NCBI RefSeq assembly: GCF_009299835.1
Contig: NZ_VKCZ01000005.1
Span: forward strand, 155,107 to 219,106
DNA length: 64,000 nt
From: Microlunatus speluncae
GTDB lineage: Bacteria > Actinomycetota > Actinomycetes > Propionibacteriales > Propionibacteriaceae
Reading direction: 5' to 3'
Below the pieces are notes generated by a model. That model made no database searches. It saw nothing but the letters and a program-made list of their open reading frames with translations, and was not told the origin of the DNA. Of the stretch, positions 54,909 through 63,605 are shown piece by piece (positions within the stretch are counted from its first letter, which is position 1; each line of letters opens with the position of its first letter). The position numbers were made by a program, and so were the translations under genes.

Positions 54909-55928
54909 TCATCGACCCGAGACCGCGGCCGGCGGCGGGGCGGTCGACTCCCGGAAGATGACGCGGTTGATCGTCCCGCGGGCGGGCTCCGGAACGGGCT
55001 CGCCGCGGATCTCGGCCAGCAGCCGGTGGATCGCCTCGCGACCCTGCGCCTCCCGGTCCACCGCCACGGTGGAGAGCGAGGGGGTGGCGAACCGGGCGAT
55101 CTCGTAGTCGTCCCAGCCGAACACGCTGAGGTCCCGGGGGACGTCCCAGCCGCGGCTGCGGGCACCGCGGATCACGCCCATGGCGACCACGTCGTTGCCC
55201 GCGACGACGGCGGTGACGCCGCTGTCGCTCGGCAGGCCGGCCATCGCGTCGAAGCCGGACTGGGCCGACCAGTCGCCGTCGATGGCGGCGAACGATCGCA
55301 GGCCGAGCCGTTCGATCGTCTCCAGATAGACCTGCTTCCGGCTCCGGGCCGAGGCGAAGGTCTGCGCGCCCGCCACATGGAGGAAGGTCCGGTGACCCAG
55401 GCCGGCGAGGTGTTCGATGATCTCCCGGATCTCGGAGGCGTCGGCGAGCTCGCCCAGACCGCGCAGCTCGTCGTCATAGTTGCCGCTGACGACGATCGGC
55501 ACGTTCCAGCTCTTCTTGCCGCGGACGTCGATCGACGAGATGGACAGGATCCCTTCCACCTGGCCGGATCTGGCCAGTTCGTCGACCCGGGCCGCGCGCG
55601 CTCTCGGGCCGCCCTCGATGCTGACGATCTCGACCTGGTAGCCGGCCTGGTGGGCGGTCTCGGAGGCCGCGCTGAGCAGCCGGCCGGGGGAGTGCGGACC
55701 CGAGGGGAGCACGATCGCGATCCGGTTGGTGCGGCGCGTGCGCATCGACCGGGCGACCAGATTGGGCCGGTAGTCGAGCGTCTTGATCGCGAAATCGACC
55801 TTGACCCGCGTCTTCGGCTTCAGGCTGTCCTTGTCCTGCAGATAGCGCGAAACCGTCGTGTGCGACACCCCGGCGAGGCTGGCCACCTGATGGATGGTCG
55901 CTGGTCGTTTCTCGCCCACCTCTGCCAT
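54909..55928 (-). CDS. LacI family transcriptional regulator
   Basis: 339 residues. N-terminal helix-turn-helix ATIHQVASLAGVSHTTVSRYLQDKDSLKPKTR (about 10-42), hinge near 60 (VARSMRTRRTNRIAIVLP), then a periplasmic-binding-like sugar-sensing domain (FGWDDYEIARFATPSLSTVAVD near 270). Its gene is divergent from the sugar ABC operon at 56146. The two mirror-image operators in the shared region (55980, 56106) are its probable targets. The ATG has GAGGAGGA upstream. Confidence 0.94.
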   Translation of the reverse strand: MAEVGEKRPATIHQVASLAGVSHTTVSRYLQDKDSLKPKTRVKVDFAIKTLDYRPNLVARSMRTRRTNRIAIVLPSGPHSPGRLLSAASETAHQAGYQVEIVSIEGGPRARAARVDELARSGQVEGILSISSIDVRGKKSWNVPIVVSGNYDDELRGLGELADASEIREIIEHLAGLGHRTFLHVAGAQTFASARSRKQVYLETIERLGLRSFAAIDGDWSAQSGFDAMAGLPSDSGVTAVVAGNDVVAMGVIRGARSRGWDVPRDLSVFGWDDYEIARFATPSLSTVAVDREAQGREAIHRLLAEIRGEPVPEPARGTINRVIFRESTAPPPAAVSGR

Positions 55929-55979
55929 ATTGTCCTCCTCACCTCGCCCGCACGATGCCGGCCCTGAGGGTACCAGAAT

Positions 55980-55992
55980 GTGATCGATCCAC
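55980..55992. promoter_or_regulatory. LacI operator O1
   Basis: GTGATCGATCCAC, the exact reverse complement of O2 at 56106-56118. The central GATCGATC is palindromic, as in LacI/GalR sites. It lies about 50 bp upstream of the lacI-type ATG. Confidence 0.65.
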
Positions 55993-56064
55993 CCCGGGAT
56001 TTCGGCCAGTGGCCACCGTGGGGTACCGCTTTGGCAACGGGGATGGCAAACGATTGTCGAGGCC

Positions 56065-56094
56065 TTGACTTCCTGCTCGGACCGCGATTAGCCT
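56065..56094 (+). promoter_or_regulatory. Promoter of the sugar ABC operon
   Basis: -35 TTGACT (56065-56070), 18 bp, -10 TAGCCT (56089-56094). The best -35/-10 pair in the window. O2 begins 12 bp after the -10, over the expected transcription start. TGGCAAACGATTGTCGA just upstream (56044-56060) may be a further site. Confidence 0.7.
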
Positions 56095-56105
56095 CCCTGC
56101 CAGAA

Positions 56106-56118
56106 GTGGATCGATCAC
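56106..56118. promoter_or_regulatory. LacI operator O2
   Basis: GTGGATCGATCAC directly downstream of the -10 at 56089-56094, where a bound repressor would block initiation. O1 and O2 centres are 126 bp apart, about 12 helical turns, which suits looping. Confidence 0.7.
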
Positions 56119-56145
56119 TTTTTCAGCAGACCCAAGGGAGCGTCC

Positions 56146-57138
56146 GTGACTGAGGTTGATTTGACTCGTCCGACACGCGACGCGACCCCTGTGGACCCCG
56201 ATTCCCACTCAGTGAGACCGACGCGAAAACGTTCGCTCGGCACCCGGTTGTTACGGGACTATCCGGTATTGCTGCTCGCGGTCCCGGGAATGATCATCAT
56301 TCTCGCCTTCCAGTATTATCCGCTGTGGGGAAATGTCATCGCCTTTCAGGACTATCAGCCCTATCTCGGTGTGGGCGAGAGCCTCTGGGTCGGGCTCGAG
56401 AACTTCACGATCATCTTCAGCGGTGATCCGGCGTTCGTGAACGCGGTGCAGAACACGCTGATCTTGACGGCGATCCAGACCGTGATCGTGTTCCCAGCCC
56501 CCATCGTCGTCGCACTGGTCCTGCACAGCCTGCTCTCGAACCGGCTCCGGCAACTCGTCCAGAGCATCATTTACGTCCCGCACTTCATGTCCTGGGTGAT
56601 CGTGGTCGCCGTCTTCCAGCAGGTGCTGGGTGGCACGGGCATGATCAACAACTGGTTGCGGATCAACGGCTTCGAGGCCATGAACATCATCGGCAACATC
56701 GAGGTGTTCCGGGCTCTGTTGACCTCACAGGTGATGTGGAAGGACACCGGCTGGGCCACGATCTTGTTCCTGGCTGTGCTCTCCCAGATCGACCGCTCGC
56801 TCTACGAGGCCTCGGCCGTCGACGGGGCCGGCCGCTGGCGGCAGACCTGGCACGTGACCCTGCCGGGCCTGAAGCCGATCATCATCCTGCTGTTGATCCT
56901 CAAGCTCGGCGACTCGCTGACCGTCGGCTTCGAGCAGATCATTCTGCAGCAGCCCGCGGTCGGCGTCGATGCCAGTGAAGTGCTCGACACGTACGTCTAC
57001 AACAACGGGATCATCGGCGGGAACTGGGGTGTCTCGGCCGCGGTCGGCCTGGTCAAGAGCGTGGTGGCGCTGACGCTGGTGCTGTTGGCCAACAAGATCG
57101 CGCATCAGTTCGGTGAGGAAGGGGTCTACCGAGGATGA
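56146..57138 (+). CDS. Sugar ABC transporter permease (LplB-like, CUT1)
   Basis: 330 residues with six hydrophobic segments. N-terminal LRDYPVLLLAVPGMIIILAFQYYPLWGN is typical of LplB/YtcP-partner permeases. The ATPase-coupling EAA loop reads YEASAVDGAGRWRQTWHVTLPGL near residue 225. It forms the channel with the next permease. No ATPase gene is in the operon; such systems usually share an MsmK-type ATPase encoded elsewhere. First gene after the LacI-controlled promoter. Confidence 0.93.
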   Translation: MTEVDLTRPTRDATPVDPDSHSVRPTRKRSLGTRLLRDYPVLLLAVPGMIIILAFQYYPLWGNVIAFQDYQPYLGVGESLWVGLENFTIIFSGDPAFVNAVQNTLILTAIQTVIVFPAPIVVALVLHSLLSNRLRQLVQSIIYVPHFMSWVIVVAVFQQVLGGTGMINNWLRINGFEAMNIIGNIEVFRALLTSQVMWKDTGWATILFLAVLSQIDRSLYEASAVDGAGRWRQTWHVTLPGLKPIIILLLILKLGDSLTVGFEQIILQQPAVGVDASEVLDTYVYNNGIIGGNWGVSAAVGLVKSVVALTLVLLANKIAHQFGEEGVYRG

Positions 57139-58070
57139 GTCAGGTCAAGCTCGACCGGCCACCCGGTCAGAAGCGGCGCGAGGTGCTGGTCGGCGGCATG
57201 GTGATGCCGCGGATGCCCGAGCGCGTGATCAAGGGAATCTTTCTCTTCATCATCTGCGGGCTGGTGGTGTTTCCGTTCATCGGAGTGATCTCCACCAGCC
57301 TGGCCAGCCCCGAAGAGGTGATCCAGGCCGGCGGCTTCGTGCTCTTCCCGACCGGCGGCATCGACCTGTCGGCGTACCGGTCGATCTTCGCCGGCGGCAC
57401 GGTCACCCAGGCGTTGCTGGTCAGTGGCTTCATCACCGTCGTCGGCACTGCGATCGCCCTGCTCCTGACCTGCACCCTCGGCTGGGCGCTGAGCCGGCGT
57501 GGCACGATCGGCAACAAGTCGTTGCTGCTGCTGGTCCTGGTCAGCCTGCTGTTCAATCCCGGCCTGATCCCGATGTATCTCACCGTGCAGCAGTTCGGAC
57601 TGTTGAACACGTTGTGGTCGGTGATCGTCCCGACCTGTGTCAGCGCGTTCAACGTGATCGTCGTGCGGGCCTTCTTCGTCGGCCTGCCGGGAGAGATCAT
57701 CGACTCGGCCCGGATGGACGGCGCGTCGGAATGGAAGCTCTTCTGGTTCATCGGCCTGCCGTTGTCGAAGGCGGTGGTCGCGGTGATCGGCCTCTTCTAC
57801 GGGGTCGGCTATTGGAACAGCTTTTTCAGTGCGCTGTTGTACATCGACGACAGCAGCCTTTGGCCGTTGCAATTGGTGCTGCGGACCTACGTAGTCAACG
57901 GGGTCGAGATCGGCGGTCAGGATCTCGGCATGGGCGCAGAGATTCTGCCGCCGCAGACCTCGATTCAAATGGCGATTCTGATGATTTCCATTGTTCCGAT
58001 CTTGTGTGTATATCCGTTCATTCAGCGCCATTTCGCCAAGGGCGTGCTGACCGGAGCCGTGAAGGGCTGA
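57135..58070 (+). CDS. Sugar ABC transporter permease (LplC/YtcP-like, CUT1)
   Basis: 311 residues with six hydrophobic segments. Starts with a polar leader, then KGIFLFIICGLVVFPFIGVISTSLASPEE. EAA loop: EIIDSARMDGASEWKLFWFIGLPLSKA near 190. The sequence NPGLIPMYLTVQQFGLLNTLW is typical of LplC-type permeases for complex carbohydrate. Its ATG overlaps the stop of the first permease (ATGA). Confidence 0.93.
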   Translation: MSQVKLDRPPGQKRREVLVGGMVMPRMPERVIKGIFLFIICGLVVFPFIGVISTSLASPEEVIQAGGFVLFPTGGIDLSAYRSIFAGGTVTQALLVSGFITVVGTAIALLLTCTLGWALSRRGTIGNKSLLLLVLVSLLFNPGLIPMYLTVQQFGLLNTLWSVIVPTCVSAFNVIVVRAFFVGLPGEIIDSARMDGASEWKLFWFIGLPLSKAVVAVIGLFYGVGYWNSFFSALLYIDDSSLWPLQLVLRTYVVNGVEIGGQDLGMGAEILPPQTSIQMAILMISIVPILCVYPFIQRHFAKGVLTGAVKG

Positions 58071-58094
58071 TTCCGAAATGAAAGGTACGAGACA

Positions 58095-59723
58095 ATGAAG
58101 ACTCCTGATTCACGGCTGACCCGCCGGGCGATGCTGGCCGGAGGGGCGGCGGTCGGCCTGGCCGGCGTCGTCGGCTGCTCCAACGAGGGTCGCGGCGGCG
58201 AGACCGGCAACAACGATGACGCCACCCGCTCCCAGGTCCGACCCGCCTACGTCCGCTACGAGGGCGTCAAGCCCGACCTGGCCGGAGCCGAGTTCAACAT
58301 CCCGGACGCCTTCCTGCGCTACCCGGCCGAGCCGGTGGACGCCATCGCCGAGCCGCCGGGCGACGGCGAGCCGATCTCGGTCACCACCTACACGAACACG
58401 CCGATCCCGCCCAAGCTGGCGCAGAACGCGTTCTGGCAGGAGCTGAACAAGGAGGCCGGGTCGCCGGTCACGGTCAGCCTGACGCCGTCGGTGGACTACA
58501 ACCAGAAGTTCGCCACTTCGGTGGCGGGCAACACGCTGGGCGACATCTTCATGGTCGGCGGCATCCCGCAGGTGCCGCAGATGCTGGCGGCCAAGGCGGC
58601 CGACCTGACGCCGCACCTGTCCGGCGACAACATCAAGAAGTACCCGTTCCTGGCCAACCTGCCCGAAACCGGCTGGAACGGGTGCATCTTCGGCGGCAAG
58701 GTCTATGCCATCCCGATCCCGCGCGGCGCGATCAGCTCCAGCGTCCTCTACAGCCGCGCGGACATGATCGAAGCGCAGGGGCTCAAGGCGGAGGTCAAGA
58801 GCGCCGACGACTTCGTCGAACTGTGCAAGGGCCTGTCGGACAAGCGCAAGAACCGGTTCGCGCTGGCGACCGCGCCGACCAACTTCGTCCGCAACATGTT
58901 CGACCAGCCGAGCGGCTGGGCCGAGAACGGTGACGGATCACTGACCAGCTTCCGGGAGCACGAGTCCCACGAGGCGGTGTTCGAGATCCTCACCCGGCTG
59001 TGGAAGGAGGGCTACATCCACCCGGACGCGTACTCCGGTCAGAACCAGGACATGAAGGCCCGGTTCAACAACGGAACCAGCCCGCTCGTGCACGACACGT
59101 TCAGCGGGTGGCAGACCTATCTGCAGACGAAGGTGCAGGACGCGGCCCGGATCGCGATCATCCCGCCACCGAAGGCCGACGGCTCCGGGCAGGGGCAGAC
59201 CTGGCTGGGTGGGCCCACCATCGGCGTCACGGCGATCAACAAGAAGGCCGAGGCGCGGGTCGAGACCCTGCTGTCGTACCTGAACTTCCTGGCGGCGCCG
59301 TTCGGCACCCAGGAGTACCTGTTCCGCAAGTACGGCCTCGAAGGCGTCCACCACGAGATGGTCGACGGCAAGCCGGTGCTGAACGAGAAGGGCTTCAGCG
59401 AGTCGCAACTCGGCCTGTCGTATCAGGCCGACGGGCCGTGGACGGTCTTCCTGCCCGAGGACGCGTCGAGCACGCAGGTGTGCTTCGACGCGATGAAGGA
59501 GATCTGCCCGAACGCGATCGACAATCCGGTCTCCGGCATGTATTCCGAGACCGACCGGCGCAAGGGCCCGCAGATCAACGAGGCCCTCGACGACGTGGCC
59601 GAGGACATCATCACCGGCCGCAAGCCGATCTCCGCCTGGGCCGCCGGAGTGAAGAAGTGGAAGAGTGACGGTGGCGACAAGATCGCCGAAGAGTTCGCGA
59701 AGGTGCTCGCAGAATCACGTTGA
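58095..59723 (+). CDS. Extracellular solute-binding lipoprotein (LipO-like)
   Basis: 542 residues. Signal peptide with both a twin-Arg (LTRRAMLAGGAAVG) and a lipobox (GVVGC, C28), so it is probably Tat-exported and lipid-anchored. The mature part is the large CUT1 binding fold seen with LplB/LplC (ISVTTYTNTPIPPKLAQNAFWQ near 95; SGWQTYLQTKVQDA near 335; GPWTVFLPED near 450). It delivers the sugar to the two permeases. Ligand not determinable; alginate-, rhamnogalacturonan- or glycan-derived sugars are typical for this subfamily. Confidence 0.92.
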   Translation: MKTPDSRLTRRAMLAGGAAVGLAGVVGCSNEGRGGETGNNDDATRSQVRPAYVRYEGVKPDLAGAEFNIPDAFLRYPAEPVDAIAEPPGDGEPISVTTYTNTPIPPKLAQNAFWQELNKEAGSPVTVSLTPSVDYNQKFATSVAGNTLGDIFMVGGIPQVPQMLAAKAADLTPHLSGDNIKKYPFLANLPETGWNGCIFGGKVYAIPIPRGAISSSVLYSRADMIEAQGLKAEVKSADDFVELCKGLSDKRKNRFALATAPTNFVRNMFDQPSGWAENGDGSLTSFREHESHEAVFEILTRLWKEGYIHPDAYSGQNQDMKARFNNGTSPLVHDTFSGWQTYLQTKVQDAARIAIIPPPKADGSGQGQTWLGGPTIGVTAINKKAEARVETLLSYLNFLAAPFGTQEYLFRKYGLEGVHHEMVDGKPVLNEKGFSESQLGLSYQADGPWTVFLPEDASSTQVCFDAMKEICPNAIDNPVSGMYSETDRRKGPQINEALDDVAEDIITGRKPISAWAAGVKKWKSDGGDKIAEEFAKVLAESR

Positions 59724-59737
59724 ACAGAAGGGGTTCC

Positions 59738-60787
59738 ATGACCGACCGACCCGTACGGTTCGCCGCCGTCGGACTTGATCATGCTCACGTCTTCGGCCAG
59801 GTGGCCGGCCTGATCAAAGCCGGAGCCGAGTTCGTCGCGTTGGCGACCGACGATCCGGACGCCGCGATCGCGCAGTCGCTCCGGCAGCGCTATCCGGACG
59901 TCGAGGTGGCCGACGATCCCGACGAGCTGGCCGGCCGGGACGGGATCGATCTGGTCGTGACCGCCGCCGTGCCGGACCGTCGCGGGCCGATCGCGCTGAC
60001 GGCGCTGCGGGCCGGCAAGGACGTGGTCGCCGACAAGCCGGGCTGTGTCAGTCATGATCAACTCGCCGAGATCGAGAAGGCGGTGGCCGAGACCGGCCGG
60101 TTCTGGTCGGTCACGTTCTCCGAGCGGTTCGAGGTGCCGTGCGTGATCAAGGCCGGCGAGCTGGTCCGGCAGGGGAGGATCGGCAATGTGGTGCAGACCC
60201 TCGGTCTCGGCCCGCACCGGATCGGCGACAAGGGCCACCTCGGCGGCGGTGGCGGCCGGCCGGACTGGTTCTACGACAAGGACCGGTTCGGCGGCATCCT
60301 CACCGACATCGCCTCGCACCAGATCGACCAGTTCCTGTGGTTCACCGGCTCCCGGACCGCGGAGGTGGTGACCAGCACGGTCGGCAACTTCGCCAATCCG
60401 GATCGGCCCGGCCTGCAGGACTTCGGTGAGGTCCTGTTGCGCAGCGACAACGCGCAGGGCTATGTCCGGGTCGACTGGTACACCCCGGCCGGGCTGCCGA
60501 CCTGGGGTGACGGCCGGCTGATGGTCCTCGGCACCGAGGGCTACCTGGAGATGCGCAAGTACGTCGACGTCGAGGGCCGCGACGGCGGCAACCACCTGTT
60601 CGTGGTCGACCAGGCCGGCACCGAATACATCGACTGCTCCGAGGTCGAGCTGACCTACTATCCGGACCTGGTCCGCGACGTACGGGAGCGGACCACGACC
60701 GCCGCCCCGCAGGAGCACACCTTCGAGACCATGCGGCTGGCGCTGACCGCCCAACAGAACGCGACGGTCCGCGGCGCCGCTCGCTGA
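59738..60787 (+). CDS. Gfo/Idh/MocA family oxidoreductase 1
   Basis: 349 residues. Rossmann fold at the N-terminus: RFAAVGLDHAHVFGQVAGLIKAG, with a GLDHAH motif in place of GCGxxG. Then LRAGKDVVADKPGCVSHDQLAEIEKA carries the Lys of the family's DKP motif near 103. The C-terminal domain is the usual sheet with LTDIASHQIDQFLWFTGS near 194. NAD(P)-dependent oxidation or reduction of a sugar or its derivative. ATG 59738 (AGAAGGGG upstream) is preferred over TTG 59720, which overlaps the lipoprotein stop. Confidence 0.9.
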   Translation: MTDRPVRFAAVGLDHAHVFGQVAGLIKAGAEFVALATDDPDAAIAQSLRQRYPDVEVADDPDELAGRDGIDLVVTAAVPDRRGPIALTALRAGKDVVADKPGCVSHDQLAEIEKAVAETGRFWSVTFSERFEVPCVIKAGELVRQGRIGNVVQTLGLGPHRIGDKGHLGGGGGRPDWFYDKDRFGGILTDIASHQIDQFLWFTGSRTAEVVTSTVGNFANPDRPGLQDFGEVLLRSDNAQGYVRVDWYTPAGLPTWGDGRLMVLGTEGYLEMRKYVDVEGRDGGNHLFVVDQAGTEYIDCSEVELTYYPDLVRDVRERTTTAAPQEHTFETMRLALTAQQNATVRGAAR

Positions 60788-60837
60788 CTATGACGACGAA
60801 CTCGATGATCAACAGCACGAGAACGGAAACGGTAGGA

Positions 60838-62019
60838 ATGGGAGTGCGGGACAACGTGAAGGTCGCCGTCGTCGGTTGTGGCGGGATCAGCCGCCGGCAT
60901 CTGGAGGGCTACGCCAAGACCGGCCGGACGGAACTGGTCGGGGTCGCCGACATCATCGGCGAGAAGGCCGAGGCCGCGGCAGAGAAGTTCGGCGGCACGG
61001 CGTACGCCAGCACGACCGAACTGCTGGCGGCGCAGCAGCCCGACCTGGTGTCGGTCTCGACACCGCCGGGCAGCCACGCCGAGATCGCGATCGAGGTGCT
61101 GCGCGCCGGCCACTCGGTGCTGCTGGAGAAGCCGCCGGTGCTCTCGCTGGCCGAGCTGGACGCGGTCGCCGAGGCCGAGCGGGCCAGCGCCGGCTCGGTC
61201 TACGTGATCTTCCAACACCGGCACGGCTCCGGCGCCTTGCGCGCGGCCGAGCTGCTCGGTCGCGGCGCGCTCGGCATCCCGCAGGTCGCGGTCTGCGAGA
61301 CGCTGTGGTTCCGGCCGCGCAGCTACTTCGACCCGGAGTGGCGCGGCACCTGGGTGGGGGAGGGCGGCGGCCCGACCCTGGGCCACGGCATCCACCAGAT
61401 CGACCTGCTGCTGCACCTGCTCGGTCCGTGGAAGACGATCAACGCGACCGCCGTCCGACTGGACCGGCCGGTGGAGTTCGAGGACGTGTCGATGGCCTCG
61501 GTGATCTTCGAGAGCGGCGCCGTCGCGACGGTGATCAACAGCCTGCTGTCTCCGCGGGAGCTGAGCCGGATCCGGATCGACACCACCGAGGGCAGCCTCG
61601 AAGTCGATCATGTCTACGGCTACTCCGACGCCGACTGGACCTTCCACCCGGTGCCCGGCGCCAAGCGCGCGGCGAGCCTGGGGCAGGATCCGGGCGTCCG
61701 GACCGCGACCGGCGCGTTGGCCGGGGCGGCGGCGGACGAGACCGGCAGCGACCCGTGGACGGCCTCGGCCGGCGCCGACGTGGCCAGCAGCCACAGCGCC
61801 CAGCTCGATCGGCTGATCGACGACCTGGCGGCCGGCCGGCCGCACGACACGACCCTGGCCAGCACCCGGCCGACGATGGAGTTCGTCACCGCTCTCTACG
61901 CCTCCTCGGTGGCCGGCACCGCGGTCGACCGGGCCGACCTGACCCCCGACCATCCCTTCTACCGGGCCCTCAACGGCGGCCTCCCGGAGGCCCAGCTCGC
62001 CGAGTCCTTCGCCATCTGA
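60838..62019 (+). CDS. Gfo/Idh/MocA family oxidoreductase 2
   Basis: 393 residues from ATG 60838 (TAGGA just upstream); an in-frame ATG at 60790 would add 16 unconserved residues. KVAVVGCGGISRRHLEGYAKTGR is the NAD(P)-binding start; VLRAGHSVLLEKPPVLSLAELDAV has the catalytic-region EKP Lys near 98; GGPTLGHGIHQIDLLLHLLGP near 182 carries the His of the active site. Last gene of the LacI-controlled operon. Together with the first oxidoreductase it suggests stepwise oxidation and reduction of the imported sugar (inference). Confidence 0.92.
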   Translation: MGVRDNVKVAVVGCGGISRRHLEGYAKTGRTELVGVADIIGEKAEAAAEKFGGTAYASTTELLAAQQPDLVSVSTPPGSHAEIAIEVLRAGHSVLLEKPPVLSLAELDAVAEAERASAGSVYVIFQHRHGSGALRAAELLGRGALGIPQVAVCETLWFRPRSYFDPEWRGTWVGEGGGPTLGHGIHQIDLLLHLLGPWKTINATAVRLDRPVEFEDVSMASVIFESGAVATVINSLLSPRELSRIRIDTTEGSLEVDHVYGYSDADWTFHPVPGAKRAASLGQDPGVRTATGALAGAAADETGSDPWTASAGADVASSHSAQLDRLIDDLAAGRPHDTTLASTRPTMEFVTALYASSVAGTAVDRADLTPDHPFYRALNGGLPEAQLAESFAI

Positions 62020-62121
62020 CCCCCGACCCGGATCCACCGATTGATCTGGATCGGTTGGTGTCGCTCGGGCCCGCGGAGGGGTGACGGTGAGCCAGGGTGT
62101 CGTTTCCTGGGCCCGTCGGTT

Positions 62122-62229
62122 GTTCGTTCCCTGAGCCTGTCGAAGGGCAAGCCCCAGTGTTCGTTCCCTGAGCCTGTCGAAGGGCAAGCCCCAGTGTTCG
62201 TTCCCTGAGCCTGTCGAAGGGCGAGCCAG
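62122..62229. repeat. Three 37-bp direct repeats with the CTGAGCCTGTCGAAG core
   Basis: Units start at 62122, 62159 and 62196, exactly 37 bp apart. The first two are identical (GTTCGTTCCCTGAGCCTG... to CCCCAGT); the third diverges after GGGC. The head-to-tail units have no spacers, so this is not a CRISPR array. Confidence 0.85.
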
Positions 62230-62353
62230 ATCGTGCCCCTCCGGTTTCGGCCTGACGGCCGGACAGACGCGCCAAGGAGCGGACGGGTCTCGCCGTCGCC
62301 TCGGTGCTCCGGCCGGGTATCGGTTGGGCTGTGGCGGGATCGTCGACTGTGAC

Positions 62354-62390
62354 GTTTCCCGGCTCGATCGGCGCCGGAAGGCCGGGAAAC
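62354..62390. terminator. Hairpin at the 3' side of the IS110 transposase gene
   Basis: Perfect 10-bp arms GTTTCCCGGC (62354-62363) and GCCGGGAAAC (62381-62390) with a 17-nt loop, ending 16 bp beyond the transposase stop. It may be a terminator or part of the element's structured non-coding RNA. Confidence 0.45.
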
Positions 62391-62406
62391 GATGCCCCTA
62401 TGTTTG

Positions 62407-63495
62407 TCAAGCGGCGATGGGTAGGGGATTTGGTGGTTGGCGGGGCTGGGTGATGATCTTGTAGACGTCACGGGCGATGTAGCGTTTGAGGCAGCGGATG
62501 ATGTCGCGTTTGGACAGGCCTTCGGTGGTGCGGCGGGTGACGTAGTCGCGGGTGCGTGGGCACCAGCGGAGCCGGGTGATCACGATCAGGTAGAGCGCGG
62601 AGTTCGCGGCGCGGTCACCGCCGCGGTTGAGGCGGAGTCGGCGGGTGTTGCCGGAGGAGGCTTGGACCGGGCTGCTGCCGCAGAGGGCTGCGAAGGCCGC
62701 TTCGGTGTGGAGTCGGTCGGGGTTGTCACCGGCGGTGATGAGGAGTTGGGCTGCGTTGTCGGGCCCGATCCCTTTCTGGTCCAGCAGGGTGGGTGCGTGC
62801 CGGGTGACGGTGACGGTGAGGCACCGTTTGAGGTCGGTGATCTGGCTCGACAGTTCTTGCACTCGTCGGGCGAGGAGCCGCAAGGTGTAGCGGGCCGCTG
62901 TCGAGACGTCGATGGCCGGCTGGTCGGGCAGGCTGGCGCAGTGTCGCACGAGTTTGGCCGTGGTCATGGCCGTGAGCTCGTCGCGGAGTTCGGGGTCGGC
63001 ACTGATCACCACGCTCTTCATCTGGTTGATCGTCTGGGTGCGGGACTTGATCGCTGATTCCTTGGCCAGTTTGAACAATCGCAACATTTCCACCGGCCCG
63101 TCGCTGGACTTCGCCGTCGCGGTGGCGCGGCCAGACACCACGGCTCGAGCCGCGGCTTCGGCGTCTAAAGTGTCGGTCTTGCCTCGCCGGCGCCGGTCAG
63201 CCCGATCGGGCTGGTTCACCTCGATCACCACGATCCCGGCCGTTCGCAAATGCCGGGTCAGTGCCTTGCCGAACGTGCCGGTGCCCTCGACCCCGGCACG
63301 ACCCACCACGCCGAACCCCCGCGACCACGACAGCAATCTGCGAAAGCCGCGGATCGTCGTCGGGAACGACCGAGTTCCCAGGACCGTGCCGAGCTGGCTG
63401 AGCACGGCAGCAACATGGAACTCCTTGTGAGTGTCCACGCCCAGGATCACCTCGGGCGGGCCATCAGGCTGGGAATGATCACTCGATTGCGGCAT
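62407..63495 (-). CDS. IS110 family transposase
   Basis: 362 residues from ATG 63495; a TTG at 63504 is nearer the GAGGAG site and may be the true start. N-terminal DEDD RuvC-like domain: D21 (LGVDTHKEFHV), E70 (AGVEGTGTFG), D108 and D111 (GKTDTLDAEAAA). A coiled-coil region (about 170-250) follows, then the Transposase_20 domain with GIGPDNAAQLLITAGDNP, the Ser region LCGSSPVQASSG and LNRGGDRAANSALY. All key residues are present, so it looks intact. IS110 recombinases work with an element-encoded bridge RNA. Confidence 0.95.
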   Translation of the reverse strand: MPQSSDHSQPDGPPEVILGVDTHKEFHVAAVLSQLGTVLGTRSFPTTIRGFRRLLSWSRGFGVVGRAGVEGTGTFGKALTRHLRTAGIVVIEVNQPDRADRRRRGKTDTLDAEAAARAVVSGRATATAKSSDGPVEMLRLFKLAKESAIKSRTQTINQMKSVVISADPELRDELTAMTTAKLVRHCASLPDQPAIDVSTAARYTLRLLARRVQELSSQITDLKRCLTVTVTRHAPTLLDQKGIGPDNAAQLLITAGDNPDRLHTEAAFAALCGSSPVQASSGNTRRLRLNRGGDRAANSALYLIVITRLRWCPRTRDYVTRRTTEGLSKRDIIRCLKRYIARDVYKIITQPRQPPNPLPIAA

Positions 63496-63556
63496 GCTGG
63501 ACAAGGTCGTTCGTCTCCTCTGTTCGGGAACGGATCGGCACGTCACCGGGTGGCAC
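62407..63556 (-). mobile_element. IS110-family element, limits approximate
   Basis: Defined by its transposase. IS110-type elements lack terminal inverted repeats, so the true ends cannot be read; the right limit is set at the start of the neighbouring IS3-family inverted repeat (63557). The non-coding end may extend left beyond 62407, possibly covering the hairpin at 62354. Confidence 0.65.
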
Positions 63557-63605
63557 TGAACCGCCCCGGGGTGTCTGGAGACTTCATTAGTTGGAGGATG
63601 GAGTT

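Larger units (their letters stand above)
62020..62406. other. 387-bp gene-free region before the IS110 transposase
   Basis: Contains the triple 37-bp repeat (62122-62229) and a hairpin with 10-bp arms (62354-62390). No open frame with coding character. Confidence 0.6.

Noticed and set aside
62122..62229. Three evenly spaced direct repeats that could suggest a CRISPR array
   Set aside because: The 37-bp units are head to tail with no unique spacers, the core occurs singly elsewhere, and no cas gene is present.
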